Assembly (NCBI RefSeq): GCF_004570325.1
Contig: NZ_SPQO01000014.1
Location: 1-64,000 of the forward strand
Direction of reading: 5' to 3'
From: Mycobacterium sp. PS03-16
GTDB lineage: Bacteria > Actinomycetota > Actinomycetes > Mycobacteriales > Mycobacteriaceae
Length of the DNA: 64,000 nucleotides
How positions within the stretch are numbered: position 1 is the first letter of the stretch; each line of letters begins with the position of its first letter. Below, in pieces: positions 47,919-57,042 of this stretch. A model generated the notes under the pieces. It worked only from the letters and a program-made list of their open reading frames with translations. It was not told where the DNA came from and made no database searches. The position numbers and the translations under genes were made by a program.

Positions 47919-49412
47919 TCACGCCGGCTGCCGTTCCGGGGCGGGCACCCTGCCGAACACCATCGACTCCTCGATCCGGTCGAAGCGGTGGTCGATCGCG
48001 TCGAGGACGTAGTTGTGCCGCACCTTCCAGGGCCGGCGGGTGCCCGAACGCGGCAGTGCGTGCGGGGCGCGCTTGATGTAGTTGGCTTCGAGGTCCCACG
48101 TCAGCTTCTCGCTCATCGGCACCTGCCCCAGATGCGGGTAGGCGTGGGTGTAGCCGTGTTCGCCCATGTAGGCCAACAGCTTTGCGACCGCGCGGGCGGT
48201 CATGTCCGCGCGCAGCGTCCAGGAGGCGTTGGTGTAGCCGATGCACCACGCCAGGTTCGGCACGTCCTCGAGCAGGTATTCCTTATAGACGAACCGGTCG
48301 GTGGGCTTGATCTCGTTGCCGTCGATGAAGATCCGGATACCGCCGAGCGCCTGCAACTGCAGGCCGGTGGCGGTGACGATCACGTCGGCGTCGATCCGCT
48401 TCCCGGACTGCAGCACGATGCCGTCGGCGTCGATGCGCTCGATGTGGTCGGTGACGACCTCGGCCTCCCCGGCACTGATGTGCTCGAAGAGATCCCCGTC
48501 GAGCACGAGGCACATTCGCTGATCCCAGGGGTTGTACCGCGGCTTGAAGTGCACGTCGACCGGGTAGCTCTGCGGGAGCGCGGCGACGGTCCGGTTGCGG
48601 ATCAGCCAGCGGCCGAACCGCGGCGCCTTGCGGAACATCGTGTACAGCAGGATGTGGATCATCGCGTTGCGGAAGCGCACCACCGGATGCGACAGCCGCT
48701 GCGGCAGCCACCGGCGGATGAACTCGACCATCGGGTCGACCCGCGACATCGACATCATGTACGTGGGTGAGCGTTGCAGCATGGTCACGTGCGCGGCCTT
48801 CTCCGCCAGGGCCGGGATCAGGCTGATGGCGGTGGCGCCGCTGCCGACGACCACCACCCGCTTCCCGGAGTAGTCCAGCGTCTCGGGCCAGAACTGGGGG
48901 TGGACCACCTCGCCGCGAAACTCCTCGATGCCGGGGAACTCCGGGCGGTACGGGTCGTCGTAGTTGTAGTAGCCGGTGCCGCAGAACAGGAAGCGGCCCC
49001 GGTAGACCTTCTCCTCGTCACCGCCGGGGCCGGAAGCCACCGTGCGCACGGTCCAGGTGTCGGTGGCGGAGTCCCATTCGGCGGAGGTGACGCGGGTGTT
49101 GAACCGGATGTGGCGGTCGATGCCGTACTTGGCGGCGGTGCGGGTGAGGTACTCGCGGATGTGCTCGCCGTCGGCCACGTTTTCCTGCCGCGTCCACGGC
49201 TCATAGGGGTAGCTGAGCGTGAAGATGTCGCTGTCCGAACGGATCCCCGGATAGCGGAACAGGTCCCACGTCCCGCCAATCCGCTCCCGGCGCTCGAGCA
49301 CCGTATAGCTGAGCTGCCGGTTCTTCTCGTGGATCCGGTAGGCCGCCCCCAACCCGGAGATGCCCGCGCCGATGATCACCACATCGGAGTACTCAGCCGT
49401 GCCGTCACTCAT
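47919..49412 (-). CDS. Baeyer-Villiger-type flavin monooxygenase (EthA/MymA-like)
   Basis: A 497-residue FAD/NADPH monooxygenase. FAD loop GAGISGLG (15-22), the GTWxxxxYPG segment GTWDLFRYPGIRSDSD (47-62), the Baeyer-Villiger fingerprint F165-R-G-E-V-V-H171-P-Q-F-W175-P, and a second dinucleotide loop VVVVGSGATA (about 186-195). It most resembles the EthA/MymA group of mycobacteria, which oxidise ketones or sulfides and, in EthA, activate thioamide drugs. ATG 49412 follows GGAGG. Monocistronic; divergent from aofH. Which of the several mycobacterial paralogues it corresponds to cannot be decided, so no symbol is given. Confidence 0.88.
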   Translation of the reverse strand: MSDGTAEYSDVVIIGAGISGLGAAYRIHEKNRQLSYTVLERRERIGGTWDLFRYPGIRSDSDIFTLSYPYEPWTRQENVADGEHIREYLTRTAAKYGIDRHIRFNTRVTSAEWDSATDTWTVRTVASGPGGDEEKVYRGRFLFCGTGYYNYDDPYRPEFPGIEEFRGEVVHPQFWPETLDYSGKRVVVVGSGATAISLIPALAEKAAHVTMLQRSPTYMMSMSRVDPMVEFIRRWLPQRLSHPVVRFRNAMIHILLYTMFRKAPRFGRWLIRNRTVAALPQSYPVDVHFKPRYNPWDQRMCLVLDGDLFEHISAGEAEVVTDHIERIDADGIVLQSGKRIDADVIVTATGLQLQALGGIRIFIDGNEIKPTDRFVYKEYLLEDVPNLAWCIGYTNASWTLRADMTARAVAKLLAYMGEHGYTHAYPHLGQVPMSEKLTWDLEANYIKRAPHALPRSGTRRPWKVRHNYVLDAIDHRFDRIEESMVFGRVPAPERQPA

Positions 49413-49563
49413 GGAACCTCCATTGGTCCGCATCCGTACCGACCCCACCATAGGGCTCCGTCGCACAGCGAGTCGACGGTCTCCGCCAAACCGATCCCCG
49501 TCGATCTCGCTCGCGGGTCCGAACAACGCCGTGATCATCTGCCCAGCGTGAGAGCCTGGTGCC

Positions 49564-50916
49564 ATGAACGTGGGGGACAACGTCGACGTCGTCGTGGTGG
49601 GCGCCGGCTTCGCGGGGTTGACGGCAGCGCGTGAGCTGGTGCGGCTCGGCCACGACGTCACGGTGCTCGAGGGCCGCAACCGGGTCGGTGGGCGGGCGCT
49701 CACCGGCACCGTCGCCGGCACACCGGTCGACCTGGGGGCAACGTTCATCGGCCCCACCCAGGACGCGGTGCGGGCGCTGGCCGCCGAGTTGCGCTGTGAG
49801 ACCGTGCGCACCCACAACCGCGGCAAGAACCTGATCCGCTGGCGCGGCCGGGTGCGCTCCTACCGCAGCACCGTCCCGCGCCTGTCGATACTCGAACTGC
49901 TCGACGTGTCGCGAATCCAGTGGCGCTTCGAGCGGCTGTGCCGGCAGGTGCCCGTCGCCGCGCCGTGGACGGCGTCCTCGGCGCACCGGCTCGACGAGCA
50001 GAGCCTCGAGCAGTGGTTGCGATCGGTGCACGCCAACGCCTCGACCCGCGACCTGATGGCGATCATGTCCAGGGTCACCTGGGGCTGCGAGCCGGACGCG
50101 GTGTCGATGCTGCACGCGGTGCGCTACGTCAAGGCGGCCGGTGGCATCGGGCGGATGCTCGACGTGGACGGCGGCGCGCAGCAGGACCGCTTCCCCGGCG
50201 GCGCCCAGCAGATCGCGCTGCGGATCGCCGAACAGCTCGGCGGGCGGGTGCGGCTCGGCACCCCGGTGCGGCGGGTGCACCGCCACGCCGACGGCACGCT
50301 GTGCGTCGACACCGACCACGGGCAGATCGCGGCGCGCGCGGTGATCGTCGCCATCGCGCCCGCGCACCGGTCGGCGATCACGTTCCAGCCGCCGCTGCCC
50401 GAGGGGTACGCCGAGCTGGCCGGGCACTGGCCGCAGGGCCGGTTGAGCAAGGCCTACGCCGCCTATGAGACGCCGTTCTGGCGCGACGGCGGATGTTCGG
50501 GCGAGGCGCTGTCCGACGAGGGGCCGGTGTTCATCACCTTCGATGTCAGCCCGTCGGAGGCCGGTCCGGGCATCCTGCTCGGCTTCACCGACGCCGCCAC
50601 CTTCGACGGGCTGGCGCCGCAGGAACGCCGGGAGCGCGCGGTGGCCGGGTTCACCGCGCTGTTCGGCGAGCCGGCCGCCCATCCGATCGACTACGTCGAC
50701 CACCTGTGGGGCGCCGAGGCGTTCGCCCCCGGCGGCCCGACCGCGGCGGTGCCGCCGGGTTCGTGGACGGACTACGGCCCGTCGCTGCGGGCGCCGGTCG
50801 ACGGCATCTTCTGGGCGGGGACCGAAACCGCCGACGAGTGGACGGGATTCCTCGACGGCGCGGTGCGGTCGGGCCGGCGCGCCGCGGCCGAGGCGCACGC
50901 GCGGTTGGCGGGCTAG
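49564..50916 (+). CDS. aofH: Flavin-containing amine oxidase
   Basis: A 450-residue monoamine-oxidase-type flavoenzyme, orthologous in length and sequence to M. tuberculosis Rv3170 (AofH). FAD loop [36 protein letters not shown] (residues 10-45) and the C-terminal FAD block [27 protein letters not shown] (about 417-443) are clear; it oxidises an amine to an imine with H2O2 production. The covalent-FAD Cys of eukaryotic MAO is not seen, so FAD is probably non-covalent. The next gene, convergent hpx, is also its neighbour in M. tuberculosis. Physiological amine unknown. Confidence 0.92.
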   Translation: MNVGDNVDVVVVGAGFAGLTAARELVRLGHDVTVLEGRNRVGGRALTGTVAGTPVDLGATFIGPTQDAVRALAAELRCETVRTHNRGKNLIRWRGRVRSYRSTVPRLSILELLDVSRIQWRFERLCRQVPVAAPWTASSAHRLDEQSLEQWLRSVHANASTRDLMAIMSRVTWGCEPDAVSMLHAVRYVKAAGGIGRMLDVDGGAQQDRFPGGAQQIALRIAEQLGGRVRLGTPVRRVHRHADGTLCVDTDHGQIAARAVIVAIAPAHRSAITFQPPLPEGYAELAGHWPQGRLSKAYAAYETPFWRDGGCSGEALSDEGPVFITFDVSPSEAGPGILLGFTDAATFDGLAPQERRERAVAGFTALFGEPAAHPIDYVDHLWGAEAFAPGGPTAAVPPGSWTDYGPSLRAPVDGIFWAGTETADEWTGFLDGAVRSGRRAAAEAHARLAG

Positions 50917-50919
50917 CGG

Positions 50920-51876
50920 TCAGGAGGTGGCGCGCTGCCCGCCGGTCGCCGACGTGGCCAGCCTCCGCAGTGCGCGGTTGACCTCGGCGGGGCATTCGAG
51001 GATCGCGCAGTGCCCACCGGGCAGCTCGACGAACTCCGCGAGATCGGGCGCCAATTCGGCGATCCGGCGCGACGAGGTGATCGGCAGCAGGCGGTCCTTG
51101 GTGCTGCCGATGACCAGCGTCGGCACCGTGAGGCTCTCCAGCCCGATGTGGCGCGGTCCCAGCTTGTCGACCAGCACCCCGGCCCATCCGCCGCGCCCGG
51201 CCGCCGGTGTGGCGGCGAACAACTCGTAGACGAACTCCGCGACAGCGGGATCGGCGGTGCGGCCCACCGCCAACGCCGAGACGAACCGGCGGCTCGGCCG
51301 CTGCGCCGCGGCGAACAGCGGCGCCGCCCCGAACGTCTTGAGCATGCGCCCGCCGGCCAGCACGCGGGCGGCCGACAGCCGGCGCGGCACCGGCAGGAAC
51401 TGGACATCGCGCAGCAGATCGCCGGTGGTGGTGTTGATCAGCGCCGCGGCGGCGATGCGCTGCGCGACGCGTTCGGGGTAGCGCTGCGCCCAGGAGGTGA
51501 TTGCGATGCCGCCCATCGAGTGACCGGCGATGACCGCGCGCTCATGGGAGCGCACCGTGGCGTCGAGCACGGCGTCGAGATCGGCGGCGAGGTAGTCGAG
51601 GCTGTAGTTTCCGCGCCGCGGCGGCACACCGCTGCGGCCGTGACCGCGGTGGTCGTAGGCGATGACGCGGAAATCCGTCGCCAAATCGGCGATCTGATAG
51701 GCCCACACTCGGATGGCGCAGGTGATGCCGTGGGCCAGCACCACCGGCGGGGCGTCGTCGGGGCCGAAGACCTCGGTGTGCAGCCGCACCCCGTCGATGG
51801 AGCGGACCGGGACCACGCGGCTCGGCGGCAGCGCCTGCGCGGCGGCGAATCGGCTGGGCGGTGCGGCGCGTCCCAC
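50920..51876 (-). CDS. hpx: Alpha/beta-hydrolase, Hpx (annotated non-haem haloperoxidase)
   Basis: A 318-residue alpha/beta-hydrolase, counterpart of M. tuberculosis Rv3171c, which also lies tail-to-tail with aofH. HG oxyanion region VLAHGITCAIRVW (47-59), nucleophile Ser120 in AGHSMGG, acid Asp in GSTKDRLLP, and His in LPGGHCAILECP. Such proteins are named haloperoxidases for an in vitro side activity; an esterase role is more likely. GTG 51876 gives a slightly long N-terminus of about 25 residues before the first strand. Three bases separate its stop from that of aofH. Confidence 0.88.
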   Translation of the reverse strand: MGRAAPPSRFAAAQALPPSRVVPVRSIDGVRLHTEVFGPDDAPPVVLAHGITCAIRVWAYQIADLATDFRVIAYDHRGHGRSGVPPRRGNYSLDYLAADLDAVLDATVRSHERAVIAGHSMGGIAITSWAQRYPERVAQRIAAAALINTTTGDLLRDVQFLPVPRRLSAARVLAGGRMLKTFGAAPLFAAAQRPSRRFVSALAVGRTADPAVAEFVYELFAATPAAGRGGWAGVLVDKLGPRHIGLESLTVPTLVIGSTKDRLLPITSSRRIAELAPDLAEFVELPGGHCAILECPAEVNRALRRLATSATGGQRATS

Positions 51877-51919
51877 GGCGGGCTCCCTCCACCCGGCGAC
51901 GGTGCCGGGTCTGTCGAGC

Positions 51920-53023
51920 TTAGCTGGCCGTCACCAGGACCGGCTTGATGACCGCGCCGGTGGTGGCCGCCGACCAGGCCGCACCGAAGTCCTCGAACGC
52001 ATACGTGGTGACCAGCCGGTGCAGCGGGAGTTCGCCGGAGCGGGTCAGTGCGGCCAGGTGCGGGATGAGTGTGTGGGGTTCGCTGTCGCCCTCCACGACA
52101 CCGCGCACGGTCAGGCCCTTGCCCATGATCAGGCCGACGGGCAGCGGCGCGACCGGCGCGCCGAGTCCGAGCAGGGCCAGGGTGCCGCGGGGCCGCAGCA
52201 CGGTCAGCGCGGTCATCAGCACGTCGGGCACCGCGGTGGTGTCGACGGCGGCGTGCGCACCGCCGCCGGTGAGCTCGGTAAGGGCGGCGGTGACGTCGGC
52301 GGCGGAGTCGGCCGGGTCGACGGTTGCGGTGGCGCCGAACTCGGCGGCCAGGTCGCGCCGGGATGCGACGGGGTCGACGGCGACGATCGTGCGGCAGCCG
52401 GCGACCCGGGCGCCCATCACCGCCGACAGCCCGACCGCGCCCGCGCCGAATACGACGACCGACTGCTCGGGCCGCGCGGCGAGCGCGTTGAGGACTGTCC
52501 CGACGCCGGTCTGCACGCTGCAGCCGAGCGGCGCCGCCAGCGCGGGGTCGAGGTCGTCGCCGATCGGCACGGCGTTGCGCTGGCGGGTCAGCGCGTACGT
52601 GGCGTGGCTGGATTGGCCGAAGAATCCGCCGGCGACCGGACGACCGTCGAGGCGCAGCGCGCTGGTCTCCCCTCCCCCGTCGCCGCGCATGTTGAGGTCG
52701 GTGGAGTGCACGCAGTAGGCGGGTTGGTGCGCGGCGCAGTACGGGCAGTGCCCGCAGCTGGCGAAGGTGAGCACCACCCGCTGGCCGGCAGACAGCGTGG
52801 CGTCCGGGCCGGTGGCGGTGACGGTGCCCGCGCCTTCGTGGCCGAACACCATCGGCGTCCGGCGTTGCGGCCAGCGGGCGGCGACGCTGACGTCGGTGTG
52901 GCAGATGCCGACCGCGTCGATGCGCACCAGCAGCTCGTCGGCCACCGGCGGCCGGATGGCGACGTCGGACAGGACGGGATGGGCACCGGCTTCCAGCAGG
53001 ACCGCGGCACGGGCGTCGATCAC
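51920..53023 (-). CDS. Zinc-dependent alcohol dehydrogenase (aryl-alcohol type)
   Basis: A 367-residue medium-chain zinc alcohol dehydrogenase. Catalytic zinc site C41-H42 in VGICHTDVS and GHEGAG with H62-E63; structural zinc C90, C93, C96 and C104 (CGHCPYCAAHQPAYC); Rossmann loop VVVFGAGAVGLSAV. The sequence around CSVQTGVGTVLNAL is typical of the AreB/XylB and NDMA-type class III-like branch acting on aromatic or long-chain alcohols. Start GTG 53023. It is divergent from fadB4 with 44 bp between starts. Substrate unknown. Confidence 0.88.
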   Translation of the reverse strand: MIDARAAVLLEAGAHPVLSDVAIRPPVADELLVRIDAVGICHTDVSVAARWPQRRTPMVFGHEGAGTVTATGPDATLSAGQRVVLTFASCGHCPYCAAHQPAYCVHSTDLNMRGDGGGETSALRLDGRPVAGGFFGQSSHATYALTRQRNAVPIGDDLDPALAAPLGCSVQTGVGTVLNALAARPEQSVVVFGAGAVGLSAVMGARVAGCRTIVAVDPVASRRDLAAEFGATATVDPADSAADVTAALTELTGGGAHAAVDTTAVPDVLMTALTVLRPRGTLALLGLGAPVAPLPVGLIMGKGLTVRGVVEGDSEPHTLIPHLAALTRSGELPLHRLVTTYAFEDFGAAWSAATTGAVIKPVLVTAS

Positions 53024-53067
53024 CCCGGGATGTTAAATGAACGGCAGTCGGCGACAGAAAGGCAGCC

Positions 53068-54039
53068 ATGCGCGCGATCCAGATTGCCCAACTCGACGGT
53101 CCTGGTGCGGCGCAGGTCGTCGACGTCGCCGAACCGGACGGCGACGGCCAGGTGCTCATCGACGTGCACGCCGCGGGCGTCGCCTTCCCGGATGCGCTGC
53201 TCACCCGCGGGCTCTACCAGTACAAGCCCGAGCTGCCGTTCACCCCCGGCGCCGAGATCGCCGGCGTGGTCCGCAGCGCACCCGCCGACAGCGGGCTCGC
53301 TGCGGGCGACCGGGTCGCGGGGTTGACGATGCTGTCGGGCGGAATGGCCGAAGTGGTTGCGCTGCCTGCGGATCGGGTGTTCCCGCTACCGGATGCGGTG
53401 TCGTTCGAGGCGGGCGCCGGGTTGTTGTTCAACGATCTGACGGTGCATTTCGCGCTGCGCACCCGCGGCAGGCTGGCCGAGGGCGAGACCGTGCTGGTGC
53501 ACGGCGCCGCCGGCGGCATCGGCACCTCGACGCTGCGCCTGGCGCCGGCGCTGGGCGCGTCGCGCACCATCGCGGTGGTGAGCACCCCGGAAAAGGAGGC
53601 GGTGGCGCGGGCCGCGGGCGCGTCGGAGGTGGTGCTGGCCGACGGATTCAAGGACGCGGTCAAGGAACTCACCGGCGGTCGCGGAGTCGACATCGTGCTC
53701 GACCCGGTCGGCGGCGACCGGTTCACCGATTCGATCCGGTCACTGGCACCCGGCGGGCGGTTGCTGGTGGTGGGGTTCACGGGCGGCGACATCCCGACCG
53801 TGAAGGTGAACCGTCTGCTGCTCAACAACGTCGACGTGATCGGCGCCGGCTGGGGCGCATGGACATTCAGTCACCCGGGGTATGTGCGCGAGCAGTGGGC
53901 CGAACTGGAACCGATGCTGGCCTCGGGTCAGGTGCCTGCCCCGCAGCCGGAGGTCTATCCGTTGGACCGCGCCGCGGACGCGATTGCCGCGCTGGAGGAT
54001 CGGACCGCCAAGGGCAAAGTGGTCGTCGCGCTGCGCTGA
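53068..54039 (+). CDS. fadB4: NADPH:quinone oxidoreductase-type enzyme FadB4
   Basis: A 323-residue zinc-free medium-chain reductase that matches M. tuberculosis Rv3141 (FadB4) throughout, for example GVAFPDALLTRGLYQYKPELPF, VLFNDLTVHFALRTRGRL, VHGAAGGIGTSTLRLAPALGASRTIAVVS and NRLLLNNVDVIGAGWGAW. ATG 53068 is preceded by GAAAGG. In M. tuberculosis fadB4 follows fadE24-fadE23; here it has moved about 48 kb away, beside an alcohol dehydrogenase, so it is no longer in that operon. The reaction is probably reduction of a quinone or enone with NADPH; despite the name it is not a hydroxyacyl-CoA dehydrogenase. Confidence 0.9.
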   Translation: MRAIQIAQLDGPGAAQVVDVAEPDGDGQVLIDVHAAGVAFPDALLTRGLYQYKPELPFTPGAEIAGVVRSAPADSGLAAGDRVAGLTMLSGGMAEVVALPADRVFPLPDAVSFEAGAGLLFNDLTVHFALRTRGRLAEGETVLVHGAAGGIGTSTLRLAPALGASRTIAVVSTPEKEAVARAAGASEVVLADGFKDAVKELTGGRGVDIVLDPVGGDRFTDSIRSLAPGGRLLVVGFTGGDIPTVKVNRLLLNNVDVIGAGWGAWTFSHPGYVREQWAELEPMLASGQVPAPQPEVYPLDRAADAIAALEDRTAKGKVVVALR

Positions 54040-54054
54040 CCGGCGGCCTGGGAG

Positions 54055-54525
54055 TCAGGACGCGGTGAGCTGGTAGTCCATCGGCGGGCCGTTCGGCCCG
54101 ACGGCCGCCTGGTCGGCCACCGCGGCGGCGACCGGCTGGCCGGACTGCACGGTGGCGAACACCGAGACCCGGTCGTCGACCGAGAACGACGCGGCCGGCG
54201 TCGCCGCCTGCTGGCGGTCGACGGTCACCGCAGTGGTGTCCGGGGTGATGCGGTAGGTCTGCACCACGCCGTTGTCGCTGCGGGTGGTGACCGAATCGGC
54301 GGTGACCGCGATGACGGTGCCGTGCTGGGCGACGGGCGCGCTGGACGCCTGCGGGGCCTGCGCGGCGGGCGTCGCCGCGGATTCGGGCGTCGAGAAGTGG
54401 ACGAACGCTCCGGCGAGGACACCGGCCGAGGCGACGGCGAACGACAGCGATCCGCCGACCACCACGGGCCAGTTCGTCGGCCGGCGTTCGGCTATCGCTG
54501 CAGGTGCTCGATGCTTTCCACTCAT
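54055..54525 (-). CDS. Membrane-anchored exported protein, DUF5666-like, unknown function
   Basis: A 156-residue protein with a basic N-terminus and one membrane segment (about residues 19-46, NWPVVVGGSLSFAVASAGVL...), then an Ala/Pro/Thr-rich linker and a small beta-domain: HGTVIAVTADSVTTRSDNGVVQTYRITPDTTAVTV and FSVDDRVSVFATVQSG. This strand arrangement is OB-like and resembles DUF5666 modules. ATG 54525 is the only sensible start. It converges on fadB4 (15 bp). About 210 bp upstream (54526-54734) hold no recognisable gene. Surface localisation is likely; function is unknown. Confidence 0.7.
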   Translation of the reverse strand: MSGKHRAPAAIAERRPTNWPVVVGGSLSFAVASAGVLAGAFVHFSTPESAATPAAQAPQASSAPVAQHGTVIAVTADSVTTRSDNGVVQTYRITPDTTAVTVDRQQAATPAASFSVDDRVSVFATVQSGQPVAAAVADQAAVGPNGPPMDYQLTAS

Positions 54526-54734
54526 TACCTCTCAACTCCACTTATCTCGTCGGCGTCGAGGCTCCTGTACCCGAGGGCTCGAGGCCGCAAACCGCATCGG
54601 CCCTGCGTACGCGGCGGGCAACGGCGTTGACCTGCGAGGATGCCGCCAAATTCACGGCGCCGTCAGGGCCGCGGCGAGCACTCTCGCGGCCCTTGTGACA
54701 GAACTCGACGGACGCTCCGGGCGACCCGATCCGA

Positions 54735-56057
54735 TCAGCTCGCGGCCGGTGCCGTCCGCCCGGCCGTCTCGGGCAACAACACGAGACTCACCAGGCTCAC
54801 CAGCGCCACGGCGCCCATCATCGCCGCCACCCCCCACGTGCCGAACGAGGCGTACAGCGTCGGCGAGATCACCGGCGGGACGGCGCCGCCGACGATGCCA
54901 CCGAGGTTGAGCGCCAGCGCCGCGCCCGTGTAGCGGTACCGGGCGGCGAACAGTTCGGGCAGGAACGACGCCAGCGGCCCCATGCAGAAGCCGATCACGG
55001 CGTAGGTCGCCACGACGCTCGAGCTGAAGACGATCTCGCTGCCCGCACCGATGAGCGGGAAGACCATGACCGACCAGGGCAGCGCCACCGCCGCGCCGAT
55101 CAGCAGGACGCGGCGACGCCCGCGGGTGTCGCTGAGGATCGCCGACGCGGCCGCGCACCCGACCGCACACACCCCGCCGATCACGCCGACCAGCAGGATC
55201 AGCCCTGTGGGGTAGTCCATGTGGTCTTCGGCGTAGTGGGTGAAGAACGTGCCCGCCTGGTACACCAGCATCGGCACGCACGTCGCGGCGCCGGCGGCCA
55301 GGAGGACGCCGCGGCCCTGCTCGCGCATCAGCGCGGCGAGCGGCAGGCCGTGATGGTCCTCGGTCGTCGCCTCGGCGTGTACGGGCGATTCCTGCACGCG
55401 CAGCCGGATGTAGAGCGCGGTCGCGATCAGCCCGGCGCTCAGCAGGAACGGGATGCGCCAACCCCATTGCAGGAAGGCCGAACTCGTCTCGTCCATGGCG
55501 AGGTGCACGACGAGGAAGACCAGGTTGGCCATGACCAGCGCGGTGCCCAGCCCGAGCTGGGTGAACATGCCGTAGAACCCGCGCCGGTCGGCAGGGGCGT
55601 GTTCGGCGCTCAGCAGCGCCGAACCGGCCCACTCCCCGCCGACCGCGAACCCCTGCACGAGGCGCAACACGATCAGCAGCAACGGCGCCGCGATCCCGAT
55701 GGTGTCGGTGCCCGGGATCAGCCCGACCCCGACCGTGGACACACCCATCAGCAGCAGCGTGATGACCAGGACCTGCTTGCGGCCGATGCGGTCGCCGAAG
55801 TGGCCGAACACCGCCGCGCCGATCGGCCGGGAGACGAACGCGGTCGCGAATGCGGCCAGCGAGGCGGTGGTCGCCATGACGTGGCCGAGGTCGGGGAAGA
55901 ACACCGTGGGGAACACCAGCGCGGCGGCGGTGCCGTAGATGAAGAAGTCGTAGAACTCGATCGCCGATCCGACGTAGCCGGCGCGCGCCACCTGGCGCAG
56001 CGACCGCCCGGTGCCCGCCTGCTCGCGGCGCGCCGAGCCCACCCCCCGTGTTGCCAT
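54735..56057 (-). CDS. MFS transporter, metabolite:H+ symporter (MHS) family
   Basis: A 440-residue 12-helix major facilitator transporter. Helix 1 motif GSAIEFYDFFIYGTAAALVFPTVFFP and the loop 2-3 motif GHFGDRIGRKQVL are those of the MHS subfamily (ProP/ShiA-like), which import organic acids, amino-acid derivatives or osmolytes with protons. Conserved GEWAGSALLSAEHAP region is present in the helix 4-5 loop. ATG 56057 gives a 25-residue cytoplasmic lead. It is downstream of the TupA-like gene with a 47-bp gap and could be co-transcribed with the formyltransferase, in which case transport of a siderophore or precursor is possible, though MHS proteins are not known siderophore exporters. Confidence 0.87.
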   Translation of the reverse strand: MATRGVGSARREQAGTGRSLRQVARAGYVGSAIEFYDFFIYGTAAALVFPTVFFPDLGHVMATTASLAAFATAFVSRPIGAAVFGHFGDRIGRKQVLVITLLLMGVSTVGVGLIPGTDTIGIAAPLLLIVLRLVQGFAVGGEWAGSALLSAEHAPADRRGFYGMFTQLGLGTALVMANLVFLVVHLAMDETSSAFLQWGWRIPFLLSAGLIATALYIRLRVQESPVHAEATTEDHHGLPLAALMREQGRGVLLAAGAATCVPMLVYQAGTFFTHYAEDHMDYPTGLILLVGVIGGVCAVGCAAASAILSDTRGRRRVLLIGAAVALPWSVMVFPLIGAGSEIVFSSSVVATYAVIGFCMGPLASFLPELFAARYRYTGAALALNLGGIVGGAVPPVISPTLYASFGTWGVAAMMGAVALVSLVSLVLLPETAGRTAPAAS

Positions 56058-56104
56058 GGCGTCGATAGTGGCACGGGCGTCCCAGCGGTGACCGGCGAAT
56101 CGCG

Positions 56105-57031
56105 CTAGGTGCCTGCCACCCGCTGCGGCTGGGCGCCCGGCACCTCCACGTCGGTCGGCAGCTCCCAGTGCAGACCCTGCTCGGCGTCGAATCGCCGTGG
56201 CTTGTAGCGCAGTAGCCCACCACCGGGGTATGGGGTGTACTCCCCGAACCAGACGGTGCCGTCGACGGCGTAGAGGTCGACGCGGATGAAGTCCCATCCA
56301 GTGCCCAGCACGCTGGCGATCTCCAGCATCGTGTCCAGCTCGGCCGGCCGCGGCTCGTCGGCCACCGGAAAGATCCGCCACCGCACCGGCAGCCGGTTCC
56401 ACGCGGTGTCGAGGAAAGTGGCGGTCTGCTTGCCGAAGCGGCCCCGGTTGACCTGGATGAGCTCGACGCGGCCGTCGAAGACGAAGAACTTGTAGTCGGC
56501 CGGGGGCAGGCCGTCGGAGGTCGGGATGCGTTCCTCGACGAGCAGCAGCGGCCGGGCCTGACTGTAACCCCACTCCCCCAGTTCCAGCGGGGTGCGCGTC
56601 CACCAGTCGCGGGTACGGCGCAGCAGCGTGTCGACGTCGGTGCCGGCCTCCGGGCCGAAGATGACGTGGCCGCTGCTGTGGTTGGGTTTGAGCACCCACG
56701 GCGGCAGGGCGGCGAGATCGGGCGCGTCGCGTAGATCCGGCCCATACCAGTAGGTTTCGGGGATGCGAAGGTCGGCTCCCGGATACGCGGCGCGCGCCAT
56801 CTCCTTCATCCGCAGCTTGTCGCACGCGGCGACGATCCGGTCGCGCCGGTCATAGAGGATGCGCCAGTTCACCTTCTCGTTGAAGGTGCGCGGCCGGCGG
56901 AAGTTGCCGGGCGAGCCGATCATCGTCAGGTGAAAGCCGTGGCGCAGCAGCGGCACCGGGATCCAGCTGTAGAACCTGCGCTGCGCGGCCAGCAGCGGCG
57001 CCGGGACGGGGATGTTGAGACGGCGGGGCAT
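56105..57031 (-). CDS. TupA-like ATP-grasp protein
   Basis: A 308-residue member of the TupA-like ATP-grasp family, named from teichuronopeptide synthesis. Diagnostic strings: FNEKVNWRILYDRRDRIVAACDKLRMKEMA (about residues 51-80), PWVLKPNHSSGHVIFG, DYKFFVFDGRVELIQV and GEYTPYPGGGL near the C-terminus, which together form the ATP/Mg site. ATP-grasp enzymes ligate carboxylates to amines. It starts 11 bp after the formyltransferase stop on the same strand, so the two share the iron-box promoter. A part in assembling or modifying a peptidic siderophore, or an envelope peptide, is the natural inference. Confidence 0.82.
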   Translation of the reverse strand: MPRRLNIPVPAPLLAAQRRFYSWIPVPLLRHGFHLTMIGSPGNFRRPRTFNEKVNWRILYDRRDRIVAACDKLRMKEMARAAYPGADLRIPETYWYGPDLRDAPDLAALPPWVLKPNHSSGHVIFGPEAGTDVDTLLRRTRDWWTRTPLELGEWGYSQARPLLLVEERIPTSDGLPPADYKFFVFDGRVELIQVNRGRFGKQTATFLDTAWNRLPVRWRIFPVADEPRPAELDTMLEIASVLGTGWDFIRVDLYAVDGTVWFGEYTPYPGGGLLRYKPRRFDAEQGLHWELPTDVEVPGAQPQRVAGT

Positions 57032-57042
57032 CGCGTCGTCGC